NCBI GenBank assembly: GCA_015228935.1
Contig: JADGCO010000022.1
Location: 1 to 51,055, forward strand
Source of the DNA: Magnetococcales bacterium
GTDB taxonomy: Bacteria; Pseudomonadota; Magnetococcia; Magnetococcales; DC0425bin3
Direction: 5' to 3'
Length of the DNA: 51,055 nt
Under the pieces are notes generated by a model. That model saw only the letters and a list, made by a program, of their open reading frames with translations, had not been told where the DNA came from and ran no database searches. A program made the position numbers and the translations under genes. How positions within the stretch are numbered: position 1 is the stretch's first letter; each line of letters begins with the position of its first letter. Shown here one piece after another: positions 33,127-43,071 of this stretch.

Positions 33127-36100
33127 TTATTCGGGTGCAGCCTGTGGATCTTCTTCAAAAACCAACTCATCCGGCATTTCCTCCAGGTAGGGCGGCGGAG
33201 AAACGCCGAAACCTTTCAGGAAATCATCCAGCAGCAGCCATTCACCCTCCTGGGTGAGCAAATCTCCCCGGATATTGCATCGCAAACACCAGTTCAAGCG
33301 TCCCGAACGTTTTTCGGGATGGCGGGCCAGATCCTCCAACAGATTCCTGTCTGCCTGATTGCTTTGGCGGGCAATGTGTTTGGCCAGAGCTGGCCAGAGG
33401 GGTTCGCCCCGGTTCATCTCTTCGTATTGTTTCAATTCACGTATAAACTCGGAGGGGTCACCACCCTGATTGAAAGAAAGACGGCAGGCGTGATGGAAAA
33501 GATTGACCTCTGGCCAGGAGGGATCTTTTTTCCATGAGTCCAAAAATTCAGTATGGTGAGCCAATAGTGCGCGCGTCCCCATGCGTCCAAAAGAGAACAA
33601 TTCACTTCTGGAAAAATCCGAGACCCCATTCTGTCTGGAATCCAAACCCATTGCTTGCATCCAGTTGTGATCCAAATAGCGCGCCAAGTCGTGTGCCAAG
33701 TAGCGCGCCAAGTCGCTCGCCAAGTCACTCGCCAAGTAGCGCATCAAGTAGCGCGCCCAGTCGCTCGCCAAGTCGCGCACCAAGTAGCGCACCCAGCCGC
33801 TCGCCAAGTCGCTCGCCCAATAGCGCGCCAAATAGCGCGCCAAGTCGCTTGCCAAATCGCTTGCCAAATCGCTCGCCAAATCGCTCGCCAAGTCGCTCGC
33901 CAAGCTTAATATTTTTTCATCCTCCAAAAAAGTGAAAAGACGTGAACCAGTATCAATCATATTATTAAAATTATTATATCCCATAGTCAGGAGCAGATTT
34001 TGTCCTCGTAATCCATTTAGGCGACGGGTACCAGGCCAAGTATTGAGGAGCAAGGATTCCACCCAACCAGGCCAGTCAGGTAGTCTAGAAGTCAAAAGAC
34101 GACCAACAGCAAATTCCTCGGCACTTATTGGTTTTAGATTGATCATTTTCAGGAGCGTGGCAGCCTTTCCTCCGGAGAAATGTTGTAGCTTCTGCATACC
34201 TCCTTGCTCCAAGGCCATTTGGAAGCGGACAGATGCGAGCCAGTTGGCATTTTCCATGGCTAGTTTCTGCCATGCTGTTTCCAACGCCTCGCGCCGTCCG
34301 TTCTGGCGACTGGCACGCCATGCAGACAGACCATCACCTGTTTTCTCGCCCCATCCTTGTTGTAATAATGCGGAGGATTTATCAAACCATAAATTAAAAT
34401 CATTCACATCCAACAACCCATCCGCCAGGAATGCACCCGCCAGCCAGATTCCTGTTTCACTGTCCTCCAACAAGGCGCGAAAAACAGGTCGCAATCGTTC
34501 CGGGTTGGCCCCTTCCACCACGGCGGCCCACAAGCGTAGTGTTTCCCACCAGATCGGTTGTTTGACTTTGTCCTTGCATATTGCAATACGTTTCTCATCT
34601 CCCTCCACCGTAGCCTGGAGATACCATGCGGTGAGAAATTCCTGAAAACTGAGATGGACAAATGTAAGCTTGTTGTCTGCCCGCTCAACAAGTATTCCAG
34701 CCGGGCCAGTCAACCAGGAGATAAAACCATCTTTTTCACTGGCACTCCAACCACCGGGAAGCATGGCGACCAGCTTATCCCAGGAACAAACGATAGCGAC
34801 TTCCCGGTTCGCAGATTTGTAACCCTCAATCTGAACCCCATGGGCCAAGGCAGCCGTTACGCGAAACCGTTCCTCGCCTGAATCAGGTCGCCAGCGGTGC
34901 GGCTCGCCCCTGACACCACTTTTTTCCCGCCGGTCTGGCAAAGCCGTCAAAAGATTTTCCAGGGTGATTTGATAGAGTTTATGGCGTCGGTCTGGCAGAG
35001 GACTGGTGCGACTGATCAACAGCATCATGGTCAACAACAGGGCTGTGCGCGACAGTGCCCGGGCATTCGGGGCATTTTCCAGGGCAGACATGAACTCCCC
35101 GGTTTGATGTTCACCTGCTGTGGTATCCAGGCCATGGCAATGCTGAAAAAATTTGCCGGCCAGGGTGCGAATTTCTTTATCATTCAAGGGCTGGACATCC
35201 ACCACCTGGAAACCATCATCGTGTGTGGGCCGTCCCTCCCCATAAGGCCGACTGGAAACCACAACCCGAATATGAGGATTGACCTTGAGAAAACCCAGCA
35301 ATTGGCCACGAAATTCATGGCCCAAATCCCCCAGTTCATCCCAACCATCCACCAGCAAAACCGGCCTTGGACCCGAGGCATCCTTGAACGTTGCAAACAA
35401 AGCCTCCTGCCAGCCGCCCAGACCATTGTTATCTGCCCATTCCCTCAGAAAAGATTCCAATCCCCTGTTCCCGGCTTGGGTTTTTCCCCATTGGGCGGCC
35501 AATTCTCTCAGTTCCACAAGCAGTGGAAATACTCCCTCCTGTTTGAGAAGTTGCCGAAAGGTCCAACGCATCCAGGTGGTTTTGCCGGATCCGGCCACGC
35601 CACGGATGACCAGACGGTTCTGCAAAACAGAAATATCATCCGGAGAATAAATGCGGCCCTCGTCCAACATGTCAGGATCGTACCCCTCTCCAAACCGGAG
35701 GGGGAGATACATCTGGTCCAATGTCGCATCAATGGGTTTGCCATGCACGCCACCCGCCTGGGCCGGGCCGGTATGGCGCAAATCCCAACGGTCATAGAGA
35801 AAGCCCATGCGTTGCCGATACTCCTGCAAAAATTTTCTTTTATTATCCGATAACGCATCGATTTTTGGCGTGGATGCCGGTTCGATCACCGGCTCACCAT
35901 TCGTGAGTTGCTGAACCGACAAATAAATTTGTTGTTGAAGAAAAACTGTTTCATTTGGATCTTTCCCCCAACCACCCGGTTCCAACTCTCCCGACAAGGA
36001 ACGAAGCGGGGCGTAGACCAGGGAACGCGCCTGCAACTGGCCATGCTTCAAGGTAATAAGACGGCAGGTGTTGGGATGATCCGGCGTGCGATCTTCGGGC

Positions 36101-36906
36101 CGAACTCCCAAACTGCCCACGGCCAGAAGGTAGGTCATGCCATTTTGTTGCCAGAGGATGGGATCTTGTTTGTTCGCGTGTTCGTGGCCATGCAGGATCA
36201 AGGCAACCATGCACTGTTTGGCAAGTTGCCCCAACTGCTCGTGCATTTTGTCCACAGGATTGTGGTGCATGGCCACCAGACGTAGGGGCAGACCCGGGTC
36301 GGGTTTTTCCCAACACCGTAAAATTTTCTGCAATTGCTCCCCGTTCAACTCGCCTTGATGATCCTCCTTTCGATGCGACTCTTTGATACAAGAATCCAAA
36401 GTCGCCACGGACAGACCCAATTCGGGAAAATTCCAGAGCAGCGGACCATGAACATCTTCCAGGGCAATCAGGACCTTTTGGGAATCGCCCATCAAATCAC
36501 TCAGAAATTTTTTATACGGCAAAAATTTTTCTTCCCGGATGGCATCGCGAAAGGTTGGCTCGGAAAGATTATCCATGGCTTCCAGTTTTTTGGCAGCTCC
36601 TTCACACAATCCACGTGAAACGTCATGGTTGCCGGGCATGAAGAGCATGCAAGCTTTTTCCACACCCAAGGCACCCGGCAGGGTCTGGAAAAACTCCAGA
36701 GCCTGCTTGTACTCCCCGGGCAAAGCCGCCTCGGCAATATCCCCGCTGACAATCGCCAAATGCGGCTTTTCTTTCCCCAACATCTCCAAAACCGACTTGC
36801 CCAAGCCCCGCGCCAAGCGACCGGAATCCTTGTTGGCAAAACGCCCCTTGGGACCAAAATGGAGATCACTCAGGTGCAAAATATGCAGAGGATCCATGAG
36901 AGGCAT
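33127..36906 (-). CDS. Metallophosphoesterase-NACHT fusion protein with tetrapeptide repeat
   Basis: A 1259-aa protein. Residues 8-300 are a calcineurin-like phosphoesterase with all metal-site blocks: SDLHFG (Asp14, His16), SGDIAE, GNHD (92-95), MHHNP and HGHEH (239-243). The NACHT NTPase follows with Walker A GVAGSGKTT (436-444) and Walker B PVLLVDGWDELG (Asp520). A helical region extends onward (SFQEFLTAWYLQA is typical after NACHT). Residues about 1001-1079 are ~20 repeats of four residues alternating LASD and LARY, followed by a further ~180 residues. In other NACHT immune proteins the N-terminus is the effector and the C-terminus the sensor, so the phosphoesterase is the likely effector. 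Antiphage function is inferred. Two small minus-strand genes follow. Confidence 0.88.
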   Translation of the reverse strand: MPLMDPLHILHLSDLHFGPKGRFANKDSGRLARGLGKSVLEMLGKEKPHLAIVSGDIAEAALPGEYKQALEFFQTLPGALGVEKACMLFMPGNHDVSRGLCEGAAKKLEAMDNLSEPTFRDAIREEKFLPYKKFLSDLMGDSQKVLIALEDVHGPLLWNFPELGLSVATLDSCIKESHRKEDHQGELNGEQLQKILRCWEKPDPGLPLRLVAMHHNPVDKMHEQLGQLAKQCMVALILHGHEHANKQDPILWQQNGMTYLLAVGSLGVRPEDRTPDHPNTCRLITLKHGQLQARSLVYAPLRSLSGELEPGGWGKDPNETVFLQQQIYLSVQQLTNGEPVIEPASTPKIDALSDNKRKFLQEYRQRMGFLYDRWDLRHTGPAQAGGVHGKPIDATLDQMYLPLRFGEGYDPDMLDEGRIYSPDDISVLQNRLVIRGVAGSGKTTWMRWTFRQLLKQEGVFPLLVELRELAAQWGKTQAGNRGLESFLREWADNNGLGGWQEALFATFKDASGPRPVLLVDGWDELGDLGHEFRGQLLGFLKVNPHIRVVVSSRPYGEGRPTHDDGFQVVDVQPLNDKEIRTLAGKFFQHCHGLDTTAGEHQTGEFMSALENAPNARALSRTALLLTMMLLISRTSPLPDRRHKLYQITLENLLTALPDRREKSGVRGEPHRWRPDSGEERFRVTAALAHGVQIEGYKSANREVAIVCSWDKLVAMLPGGWSASEKDGFISWLTGPAGILVERADNKLTFVHLSFQEFLTAWYLQATVEGDEKRIAICKDKVKQPIWWETLRLWAAVVEGANPERLRPVFRALLEDSETGIWLAGAFLADGLLDVNDFNLWFDKSSALLQQGWGEKTGDGLSAWRASRQNGRREALETAWQKLAMENANWLASVRFQMALEQGGMQKLQHFSGGKAATLLKMINLKPISAEEFAVGRLLTSRLPDWPGWVESLLLNTWPGTRRLNGLRGQNLLLTMGYNNFNNMIDTGSRLFTFLEDEKILSLASDLASDLASDLASDLASDLARYLARYWASDLASGWVRYLVRDLASDWARYLMRYLASDLASDLARYLAHDLARYLDHNWMQAMGLDSRQNGVSDFSRSELFSFGRMGTRALLAHHTEFLDSWKKDPSWPEVNLFHHACRLSFNQGGDPSEFIRELKQYEEMNRGEPLWPALAKHIARQSNQADRNLLEDLARHPEKRSGRLNWCLRCNIRGDLLTQEGEWLLLDDFLKGFGVSPPPYLEEMPDELVFEEDPQAAPE
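33671..33904. repeat. 12-bp in-frame tandem repeat, about 19-20 units
   Basis: Units of the types tcgctcgccaag and tagcgcgccaag (plus strand) code for LASD and LARY on the minus strand, with variants such as LVRD, LMRY and LAHD. Because the unit is 12 bp, changes in copy number keep the frame. The product would be an amphipathic helix with a charged or Tyr face every four residues. Confidence 0.93.
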
Positions 36907-36945
36907 GCCGCACCAACCTTTCCCTTTGTGAACCGTTTCTCTTGC

Positions 36946-38058
36946 CTATCCGGCCATCGGCAACCGGACAGTGATTGTTGTGGCCTGTGCATCGGAGGTG
37001 TCGAGATCGATCCCGCCATTCTGGGTCTCGGCCATCAACTTGGCCGAATAGGTCCCCAACCCCGTCCCCTGCACTTTTCCGGCGGTGACATATTTTTCAA
37101 AAAACTTTTCCCGGATGGCAACGGGAACGCTGCCCTTGTTGTGAATGGCGATCCGGGCATCTGGCTTGCCACTCGTCAACGCAACGGTGATGGTCTCCCC
37201 TTTGGGGGAGGCCTCCAGCGCATTCTTGATCAGATTGCTCAGCATGGAAAAACAGAGCAACTCTTCACCCAGGATCAAGAATTTGTCGGAAGCGACCGGT
37301 TGGCGTCCCTCGATCAGAATATCAAAGGCAATTTTGTTTGATCTGAACAACGCCAGATTGACCTCATGGATTTTATGAATCAAGGGGAGAAAATCAATCT
37401 CTTCCGGTTTGAATACATAACTCCCGCGCTCCATCTTGTACAAATCCAACGACAGGTTGATCATTTTCAGGAGCGTATAGCCCGCGTCCAGAATCATGGC
37501 GCACATCTCGGCCTGATCCTTGTCCATGACAAAGGTTGAGCTGAGCATGTCGGTAAAACCGATAATCGTATTCAGGGGGGATTTCAGGTCGTGCCGCATG
37601 ACCCGGTCCACATCTTCCCGGAGTTGGGCGGCATCGCGCAGTTCACGATTTTGCTGTTCGAGAGTTTGCCGTGCCGATTTCAAGCCCAGATGGGTTTTGA
37701 CCCGCGCCTTCACCACCGGCGGATTGGCCGGCTTGGTCAGAAAATCGACGGCACCCAGCTCCAGGGCCAGGGTTTCATCCGTCGTATCACACTTGGCCGT
37801 CAGGAAAATGATCGGAATGTGGGCCGTCTCCGGCAACTCCTTGAGATGTTTGCAAACGGCATATCCATCCATCTCCGGCATTACCACATCGAGCAGAATC
37901 AGGTCCACGTCCCTGGATTTGGCCAGATCAATGGCCTGCCTGCCGTTTTTGGCGACCAGAAGTTCATAGTCCATTTGCAGAATGGCCATCAAGGTTTTGA
38001 TATTACCGGGAACATCATCCACAATCAAAATGCTCTCTCTTTTTGCCAAACCGTTCAT
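36946..38058 (-). CDS. Receiver-histidine kinase protein
   Basis: About 370 aa from the ATG at 38058, which overlaps the stop of the upstream hybrid kinase (ATGA). A receiver domain (acidic pair at 14-15, phosphoacceptor Asp57 in [13 protein letters not shown]) is followed by a HisKA domain with His156 ([16 protein letters not shown]) and an ATPase domain ([26 protein letters not shown]). The order REC-HisKA-HATPase suggests a kinase controlled by phosphotransfer from the hybrid kinase. No output domain is present. Confidence 0.9.
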   Translation of the reverse strand: MNGLAKRESILIVDDVPGNIKTLMAILQMDYELLVAKNGRQAIDLAKSRDVDLILLDVVMPEMDGYAVCKHLKELPETAHIPIIFLTAKCDTTDETLALELGAVDFLTKPANPPVVKARVKTHLGLKSARQTLEQQNRELRDAAQLREDVDRVMRHDLKSPLNTIIGFTDMLSSTFVMDKDQAEMCAMILDAGYTLLKMINLSLDLYKMERGSYVFKPEEIDFLPLIHKIHEVNLALFRSNKIAFDILIEGRQPVASDKFLILGEELLCFSMLSNLIKNALEASPKGETITVALTSGKPDARIAIHNKGSVPVAIREKFFEKYVTAGKVQGTGLGTYSAKLMAETQNGGIDLDTSDAQATTITVRLPMAG

Positions 38059-41000
38059 GAATGCCCCCCCGTCAAATCGATATCCAACTTTTCTGCCATG
38101 CGGATCAGAATGGCCTTGGCGTCTGCATAATCGAATGAGTCCAGGCAGATGCCCACACACTCCAGGTCATTCCGGATCACCTCCCCCGCATCCATGAGTA
38201 AAGGCTTGACGTCATCAAACACATCCTGGGCTGACGTGTTGCCCCCCTGAAGAAGTTTTACCAGATTTTTCAGTAACAAAGTAGAGTTGTGCCTGTCAAA
38301 TGGTTTTTTGCCGGCTGCCTGATGTTCGGCAGGGTTTTCCTCCCTGGAGAGTTGCAACAAGTCGATGGAATCCATGACCTGTCCCAGGGCACGCTCGAAC
38401 TCATCCAGCAGGATGGCACAATCCGGATTTGGTTCCGACTTGATCTGTTTATCCAGGGCACTCGCAGCATCAAACAGGCGAGTGGCGGAAAAATTGCCGG
38501 CCATGCCCTTGACCGAATGGGCCAATTGACCTGCCATGGTTGCTTCATGGGGACGTTGGCTCTTCAGGGCGGTACGAATTCTTTCCGGTACCAGGGTATA
38601 TTCCCGCCGAAACTCCAGCAAAAGTGACCGAAGAAGTTTATGATTGTGATTCAATCGTTCCAGGGTCGCCGACAGATCGATTCCAGGCAGGGAAACGGGC
38701 CAGTTGGTCCCCCTCTTCCCGGCACTCTTGTCCGGCGCGGAACTGGCTGACTCGTGGGCGTTCCCCTCCTCCTCCCCCTCCTCCGCACCGGCTTCCGCCC
38801 TGTTTGCTAACCGGGGCTGGAACGGGTCTTGTGTATGGACACGTGCCTCGATCCAACGCACCAAAGTATTAAAAAGATGTTTTTTATCAATTGGCTTGCT
38901 GACATGATCGTTCATGCCGACGGCCAGACATTTTTCCCGGTCACTGGTCATGGCGTGGGCAGTCATGGCAATGATGGGGAGGTTTTGGAACCGGGGATTG
39001 GCACGAATCCGGCTCGTGGCCTGATAACCATCCATCTCCGGCATTTGCAAATCCATCAGCACAAGATCGTATGAAGACAGGGTCACCTGCTCCACCCCTT
39101 CCCGACCATTGTTGGCAATGTCCACCACCAGGCCAACATGTTCCAGAATTTCCCGGGCCACCTGCTGATTAATCCGGTTGTCTTCGACCAGGAGAACCCG
39201 GGCACCGCCAATCTGTTGCCTGATGCTCTCATCATCGGTTTCACTGCGTCGGGAACGAAACTGCCGGGGAACATTCTGGCCAAACACCGTCATGATCGCA
39301 TCGAACAGTTGGGAACGATTGATGGGTTTGGGCAGGAAGGCGTCGATCCCGACAGTCCCGGCATTGCCCTTGATCTCATCCTGGGCAAAGGCGGTCAACA
39401 TGATGATTTTTGGTTTGTCGTGAGCGTTATTCTCTGTCAGGATGCGTCTGGCTGTTTCGATGCCGTTCAAACCGGGCATCCGCCAATCCATGAGCAGCAA
39501 CGGAAAGGGGGTTCCGGCCCGCATGGCTGCGGCCACTTTTTCCAGGGCATCCTCTCCGGAGACGGCCATGACCGGATCAAAGCCAAAAGCCTCCAGAATA
39601 TCGGCAAGAATTTCCCGCGCTGTGGTGTTGTCATCGACAACCAGCAGTTTCATGTGGCGATAATTCAACGGCGGGGCCGGGGTATGTTGCTGGATGACGG
39701 GATCACGTCTGCACCGTATATCAAAGAAAAAAGTACTCCCGCGCCCTGGAACACTCTCCACCCGAATGGTTCCCCCCATCATGTCGATGATGCGTTTCGA
39801 GATGGCCAGCCCCAGTCCCGTGCCTCCGTATTTGCGGGTATGGGAACCATCGGCCTGGACAAAGGAGGCAAAAAGCGCTGCCGTCTGCTCCGGATGGATG
39901 CCAATTCCGGTGTCCTGCACAAAAAAATCGATGTGGACCTGATCCGCATCCAGGTCCACAGGAACCGCATGCACCACAACCTCCCCTTCGTCCGTAAACT
40001 TGATGGCATTGCTGATGAGGTTGATCAACACCTGTTCCAGACGCATCGCATCCCCGATCAGGGTTGATTCATAGTGGGCCGGAATCGCCAGGTTCAATTC
40101 GAGATTTTTTTCACTGGCCTGATCCCGGAACAGGTCGGCCAGGTGTTCAAATAAATCATGCAGGTTGAACCGTTCGGGATTGAGTTCCAGTTTGCCGGCT
40201 TCAATCTTGGAAAAATCCAGAATGTCGTTCAAGATGCGCAGCAGGGAGCGGGCACCAAAACGGGCCTTGGTCAGATAGTCATCCAGTTTGGGGGAGAGAG
40301 CCTGCTTGAAGGCCAGATCGATCAGGCCGATGATGGCATTCATGGGGGTGCGGATTTCATGGCTCATGTTGGCCAGGAATTCGCTTTTGGCCTTGTTGGC
40401 CGCCTCGGCTTCCACCACGGCGTGATGCAGCTCGCGGGTGCGCTGCACGACCCGCTCCTCCAGGAGGTCCCGTTCCTGTTGCAATGCCGCCAGCAATTCG
40501 CTGATCGCTTCATAGACCCAACGAATTTCATCCCCGGCCATTTTATTCAGGACCGGCAGGGTCTGGCTGGTTGTGCCGGACTGCCAATCCCGCAAGGCCG
40601 ACGCCAGCCGACCCAGGGGGTGCAGCAACCGGGACAACAGATACCAGACCAGCAACAGAATCACCCCCATGCTGCCCATCCCCAGCAGCAGTTTTTTCCA
40701 GCCATCCGCCTGTAATTTTTCAAAAAATACCCCGCTGTAATGCAAATGCAACAAGCCAATCGGGACCAGCAGGGTCTCGGAAACCAGAATGGCCTGGGCA
40801 CTGAATCCATGAAACCCGGGACCCGGGGCATGGTCGATCAGTTTCTGACCATGGGCATCTTCCAGCACCATCCCCTCGAACAGATTTTTGTCCGTGGTCG
40901 GGTCTTTGGCCACCATGATGCGCCCCACCAGGACATCCAACTGAAACTGGCGTTTTTCCGGATCCTCGGTGTCCAGGACCGCAACCGCCTGGGCCGCGAT

Positions 41001-41171
41001 CAACGGAGCCAGCAATTCCACCTTGGCCTTTTCCTGGGCACGGATCTGTTCCACCACCACGTTTTGCCAGTACCAGAAGACACTGGCGATCAGTCCCAGG
41101 GCCACACCCCAGAAAATCAGGAAAATGCGCGTCGCCAGACGGCTGGGCAGAAAGCGGCGGGGATCATTCAT
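38055..41171 (-). CDS. Hybrid sensor histidine kinase with two receivers and an HPt domain
   Basis: A 1038-aa membrane kinase: TM1 (about 16-36), a periplasmic sensing part (about 37-165), TM2 (about 167-187), HAMP-like linker, HisKA with His271 in [15 protein letters not shown], HATPase_c ([13 protein letters not shown]), receiver 1 ([10 protein letters not shown], Asp near 561), receiver 2 ([13 protein letters not shown], Asp near 706) and HPt ([10 protein letters not shown], His near 887). It can run a complete internal phosphorelay. It overlaps the YfiR-like gene by 8 bp and the REC-kinase by 4 bp, so the three form an operon. Confidence 0.93.
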   Translation of the reverse strand: MNDPRRFLPSRLATRIFLIFWGVALGLIASVFWYWQNVVVEQIRAQEKAKVELLAPLIAAQAVAVLDTEDPEKRQFQLDVLVGRIMVAKDPTTDKNLFEGMVLEDAHGQKLIDHAPGPGFHGFSAQAILVSETLLVPIGLLHLHYSGVFFEKLQADGWKKLLLGMGSMGVILLLVWYLLSRLLHPLGRLASALRDWQSGTTSQTLPVLNKMAGDEIRWVYEAISELLAALQQERDLLEERVVQRTRELHHAVVEAEAANKAKSEFLANMSHEIRTPMNAIIGLIDLAFKQALSPKLDDYLTKARFGARSLLRILNDILDFSKIEAGKLELNPERFNLHDLFEHLADLFRDQASEKNLELNLAIPAHYESTLIGDAMRLEQVLINLISNAIKFTDEGEVVVHAVPVDLDADQVHIDFFVQDTGIGIHPEQTAALFASFVQADGSHTRKYGGTGLGLAISKRIIDMMGGTIRVESVPGRGSTFFFDIRCRRDPVIQQHTPAPPLNYRHMKLLVVDDNTTAREILADILEAFGFDPVMAVSGEDALEKVAAAMRAGTPFPLLLMDWRMPGLNGIETARRILTENNAHDKPKIIMLTAFAQDEIKGNAGTVGIDAFLPKPINRSQLFDAIMTVFGQNVPRQFRSRRSETDDESIRQQIGGARVLLVEDNRINQQVAREILEHVGLVVDIANNGREGVEQVTLSSYDLVLMDLQMPEMDGYQATSRIRANPRFQNLPIIAMTAHAMTSDREKCLAVGMNDHVSKPIDKKHLFNTLVRWIEARVHTQDPFQPRLANRAEAGAEEGEEEGNAHESASSAPDKSAGKRGTNWPVSLPGIDLSATLERLNHNHKLLRSLLLEFRREYTLVPERIRTALKSQRPHEATMAGQLAHSVKGMAGNFSATRLFDAASALDKQIKSEPNPDCAILLDEFERALGQVMDSIDLLQLSREENPAEHQAAGKKPFDRHNSTLLLKNLVKLLQGGNTSAQDVFDDVKPLLMDAGEVIRNDLECVGICLDSFDYADAKAILIRMAEKLDIDLTGGHS

Positions 41172-41739
41172 AGGTCTTGGCCACCTTGAAAAACAACTGG
41201 TTCATACGCATGCCGGTTTCACGCAGGGCGGCCAGATTCAGGGCAGGTTGCACCTGCGTGGCCACATGCAACCCGGCCATGATGCCTTGCTGCACGTCTC
41301 CCTTGAAAGATGAAAATACAACTGATTTTTTTTTGATGCCAAACCGGATGATCTCGGCACGATGGGCCGGATCGAGCTGCTCGGCGAGAAAAATTCCCGC
41401 CACAGACCGGGAATCGAATTCCTTGCAGCCGGCCACATCGGACAGTTCGATCTGAACAGGGGATTTGTAGATGACCTTGATGGAGTTGTTCATTTTTTTG
41501 ACAACCTCCTCGCCGGCCTGGAGATTGTCTTGATAAACAACAAGAAGCAGCAGTTTTCCTGCGGAATTTCTTTGGGAATCGAGGTCCAGATTGCCACCGA
41601 TCAGCGTGGGAAACATTTTGATTCCGAGCTGCAAGGTGTACTCCGCCTCACTGTCACCGGCCCTGGCCAAGGTGGCCACACAGGCCAGCAGCACCCACAC
41701 CAGGATGGAAAGAAAGCATCTTTGTGGCCGGGGAATCAT
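41164..41739 (-). CDS. YfiR-like periplasmic protein
   Basis: A 191-aa protein with a signal peptide (to about residue 27, ATLARAG). The C-terminal block [20 protein letters not shown] followed by KVAKTY fits the conserved end of YfiR-family proteins (NLxxAxxxGxxFxxxLLKLA). YfiR is a periplasmic regulator that senses envelope state and controls a signalling partner. Here the partner is probably the co-transcribed hybrid kinase, whose periplasmic domain could bind it. Confidence 0.7.
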   Translation of the reverse strand: MIPRPQRCFLSILVWVLLACVATLARAGDSEAEYTLQLGIKMFPTLIGGNLDLDSQRNSAGKLLLLVVYQDNLQAGEEVVKKMNNSIKVIYKSPVQIELSDVAGCKEFDSRSVAGIFLAEQLDPAHRAEIIRFGIKKKSVVFSSFKGDVQQGIMAGLHVATQVQPALNLAALRETGMRMNQLFFKVAKTYE

Positions 41740-41865
41740 GCGCCATCCACTCTCCAGGGGCTTATTTTTCGGGCGTAATATTAAAAAAAATTAATATAAT
41801 TTAGAGGTATACAAACCGCCTCAAACGCCACTCCCCCTTTATGCAGGAATTGTACCCTACAGAGT

Positions 41866-41898
41866 CCAACACAGTCCAACAAATTCCGGACACGGCCA
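41866..41898. repeat. Short dispersed repeat with GTCCAACA motifs
   Basis: gagtccaacacagtccaacaaattcc here resembles gcccaacatagtccaacaaattca at 33049-33072, in both cases upstream of minus-strand genes or between them. Within each copy the pentamer-like tccaaca occurs twice. The meaning is unknown. Confidence 0.45.
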
Positions 41899-41929
41899 AC
41901 AAGTCCCAAGAGTGGTCGCAACCGTTATA

Positions 41930-42313
41930 TCAATCCATCTTTTCAACCACCACGAAAGCCAGGGCAAAGCCGCTTTCGTCACTGATGCTCAGGTGGATAT
42001 GGGTGATTCCGATACGGGTCATGCGAGTCGCGGCCGGGCCATGGATGGCCAGGCAGGGGCGACCGAAGGCATCATTCACAACTTCCACGTCCCGAAACCA
42101 GATGCCATCCCGAAAACCGGAACCCAGGGCCTTGACAAAGGCTTCCTTGGCTGCAAACCGCTTGGCCAGACAGGGTGCGGGATCCTGGCGTACCTGGCAG
42201 AAAGCCAGCTCTTGTGGTGAATAAATCCGCTGGAGAAAACGCTCCCCAAAACGTTCCATGGCCGTGCGAATGCGTTGAATGCGCACCAGATCGGAGCCGA
42301 TGCCGAGGATCAT
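41930..42313 (-). CDS. acpS: Holo-[acyl-carrier-protein] synthase
   Basis: A 127-aa enzyme that transfers 4'-phosphopantetheine from CoA to acyl carrier protein. [12 protein letters not shown] contains the Mg-binding Asp, and [16 protein letters not shown] is the second signature; [16 protein letters not shown] is the third. Its ATG overlaps the pdxJ stop (ATGA), the common pdxJ-acpS arrangement. Confidence 0.96.
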   Translation of the reverse strand: MILGIGSDLVRIQRIRTAMERFGERFLQRIYSPQELAFCQVRQDPAPCLAKRFAAKEAFVKALGSGFRDGIWFRDVEVVNDAFGRPCLAIHGPAATRMTRIGITHIHLSISDESGFALAFVVVEKMD

Positions 42314-43059
42314 TTCCCGGCGACCATGGATCTGACCTGATCGCCCAGACGCATCTCTTGCACCATGTCGCGCACGGCCCGATCCATCCCCACGGAGAGG
42401 GCGCGGGCCATGATGGCATGCCCGATGTTGAGTTCCTCGATCCCGGGAATGGCAGCAATTTCCTGGACATTGTGATAGGTGAGGCCATGACCGGCATGGA
42501 CCACCAACCCCTTTTCCCGGGCCAGGACCGTGGCGCGCTGGATTTTTTCCAGCTCCTGCTGCCGGATTGCCGGTGTGGTGGCTTCAGCGTAGCGACCGGT
42601 ATGCAGTTCCACGACAGGGGCACCGATGGCCCGGGCAGCGTCGATCTGCTCCTGTTCCGGATCGATGAAGAGGGAAACACGAATACCGGACCTGGAGAGC
42701 CGTTCGACAACCCGGATCAGATGGTCCATGTGACCCTTGATGTCCAATCCCCCTTCCGTGGTCAGCTCTTCGCGCTTTTCCGGAACGAGACAACAATCAG
42801 CCGGTTTGAACTGGCAGGCCAGCGAAACCATCTCCCCGGTGGCTGCCATTTCCAGGTTGATGCGGGTCTGGATGGTTTGCAGCAGGAGTTTGACATCCCG
42901 TTCCTGGATGTGACGCCGATCTTCGCGCAGATGAACCGTGATGCTGTCCGCCCCGGCCTCTTCCGCCTGGGCCGCCAGCAAAACCGGATCCGGATACCGC
43001 GTGCCCCGCGCCTGACGCAGCGTGGCCACATGGTCCACATTGACCCCCAGCTTGATCAT
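42310..43059 (-). CDS. pdxJ: Pyridoxine 5'-phosphate synthase
   Basis: A 249-aa TIM-barrel enzyme that condenses deoxyxylulose 5-phosphate and 3-amino-2-oxopropyl phosphate to form vitamin B6. Conserved segments: [48 protein letters not shown] and [13 protein letters not shown]. Twelve bp separate it from the YhdP-like gene upstream. Confidence 0.97.
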   Translation of the reverse strand: MIKLGVNVDHVATLRQARGTRYPDPVLLAAQAEEAGADSITVHLREDRRHIQERDVKLLLQTIQTRINLEMAATGEMVSLACQFKPADCCLVPEKREELTTEGGLDIKGHMDHLIRVVERLSRSGIRVSLFIDPEQEQIDAARAIGAPVVELHTGRYAEATTPAIRQQELEKIQRATVLAREKGLVVHAGHGLTYHNVQEIAAIPGIEELNIGHAIMARALSVGMDRAVRDMVQEMRLGDQVRSMVAGK

Positions 43060-43071
43060 CTCTTTCTCTCC

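Noticed and set aside
33671-33904. Non-coding minisatellite or origin iterons
   Set aside because: The 12-bp units lie inside a continuous 1259-aa frame with clear domains, and every unit keeps the frame.
38055-41171. A magnetosome or chemotaxis cluster
   Set aside because: No Mam, Che or MCP motifs appear; the kinases are ordinary hybrid kinases.
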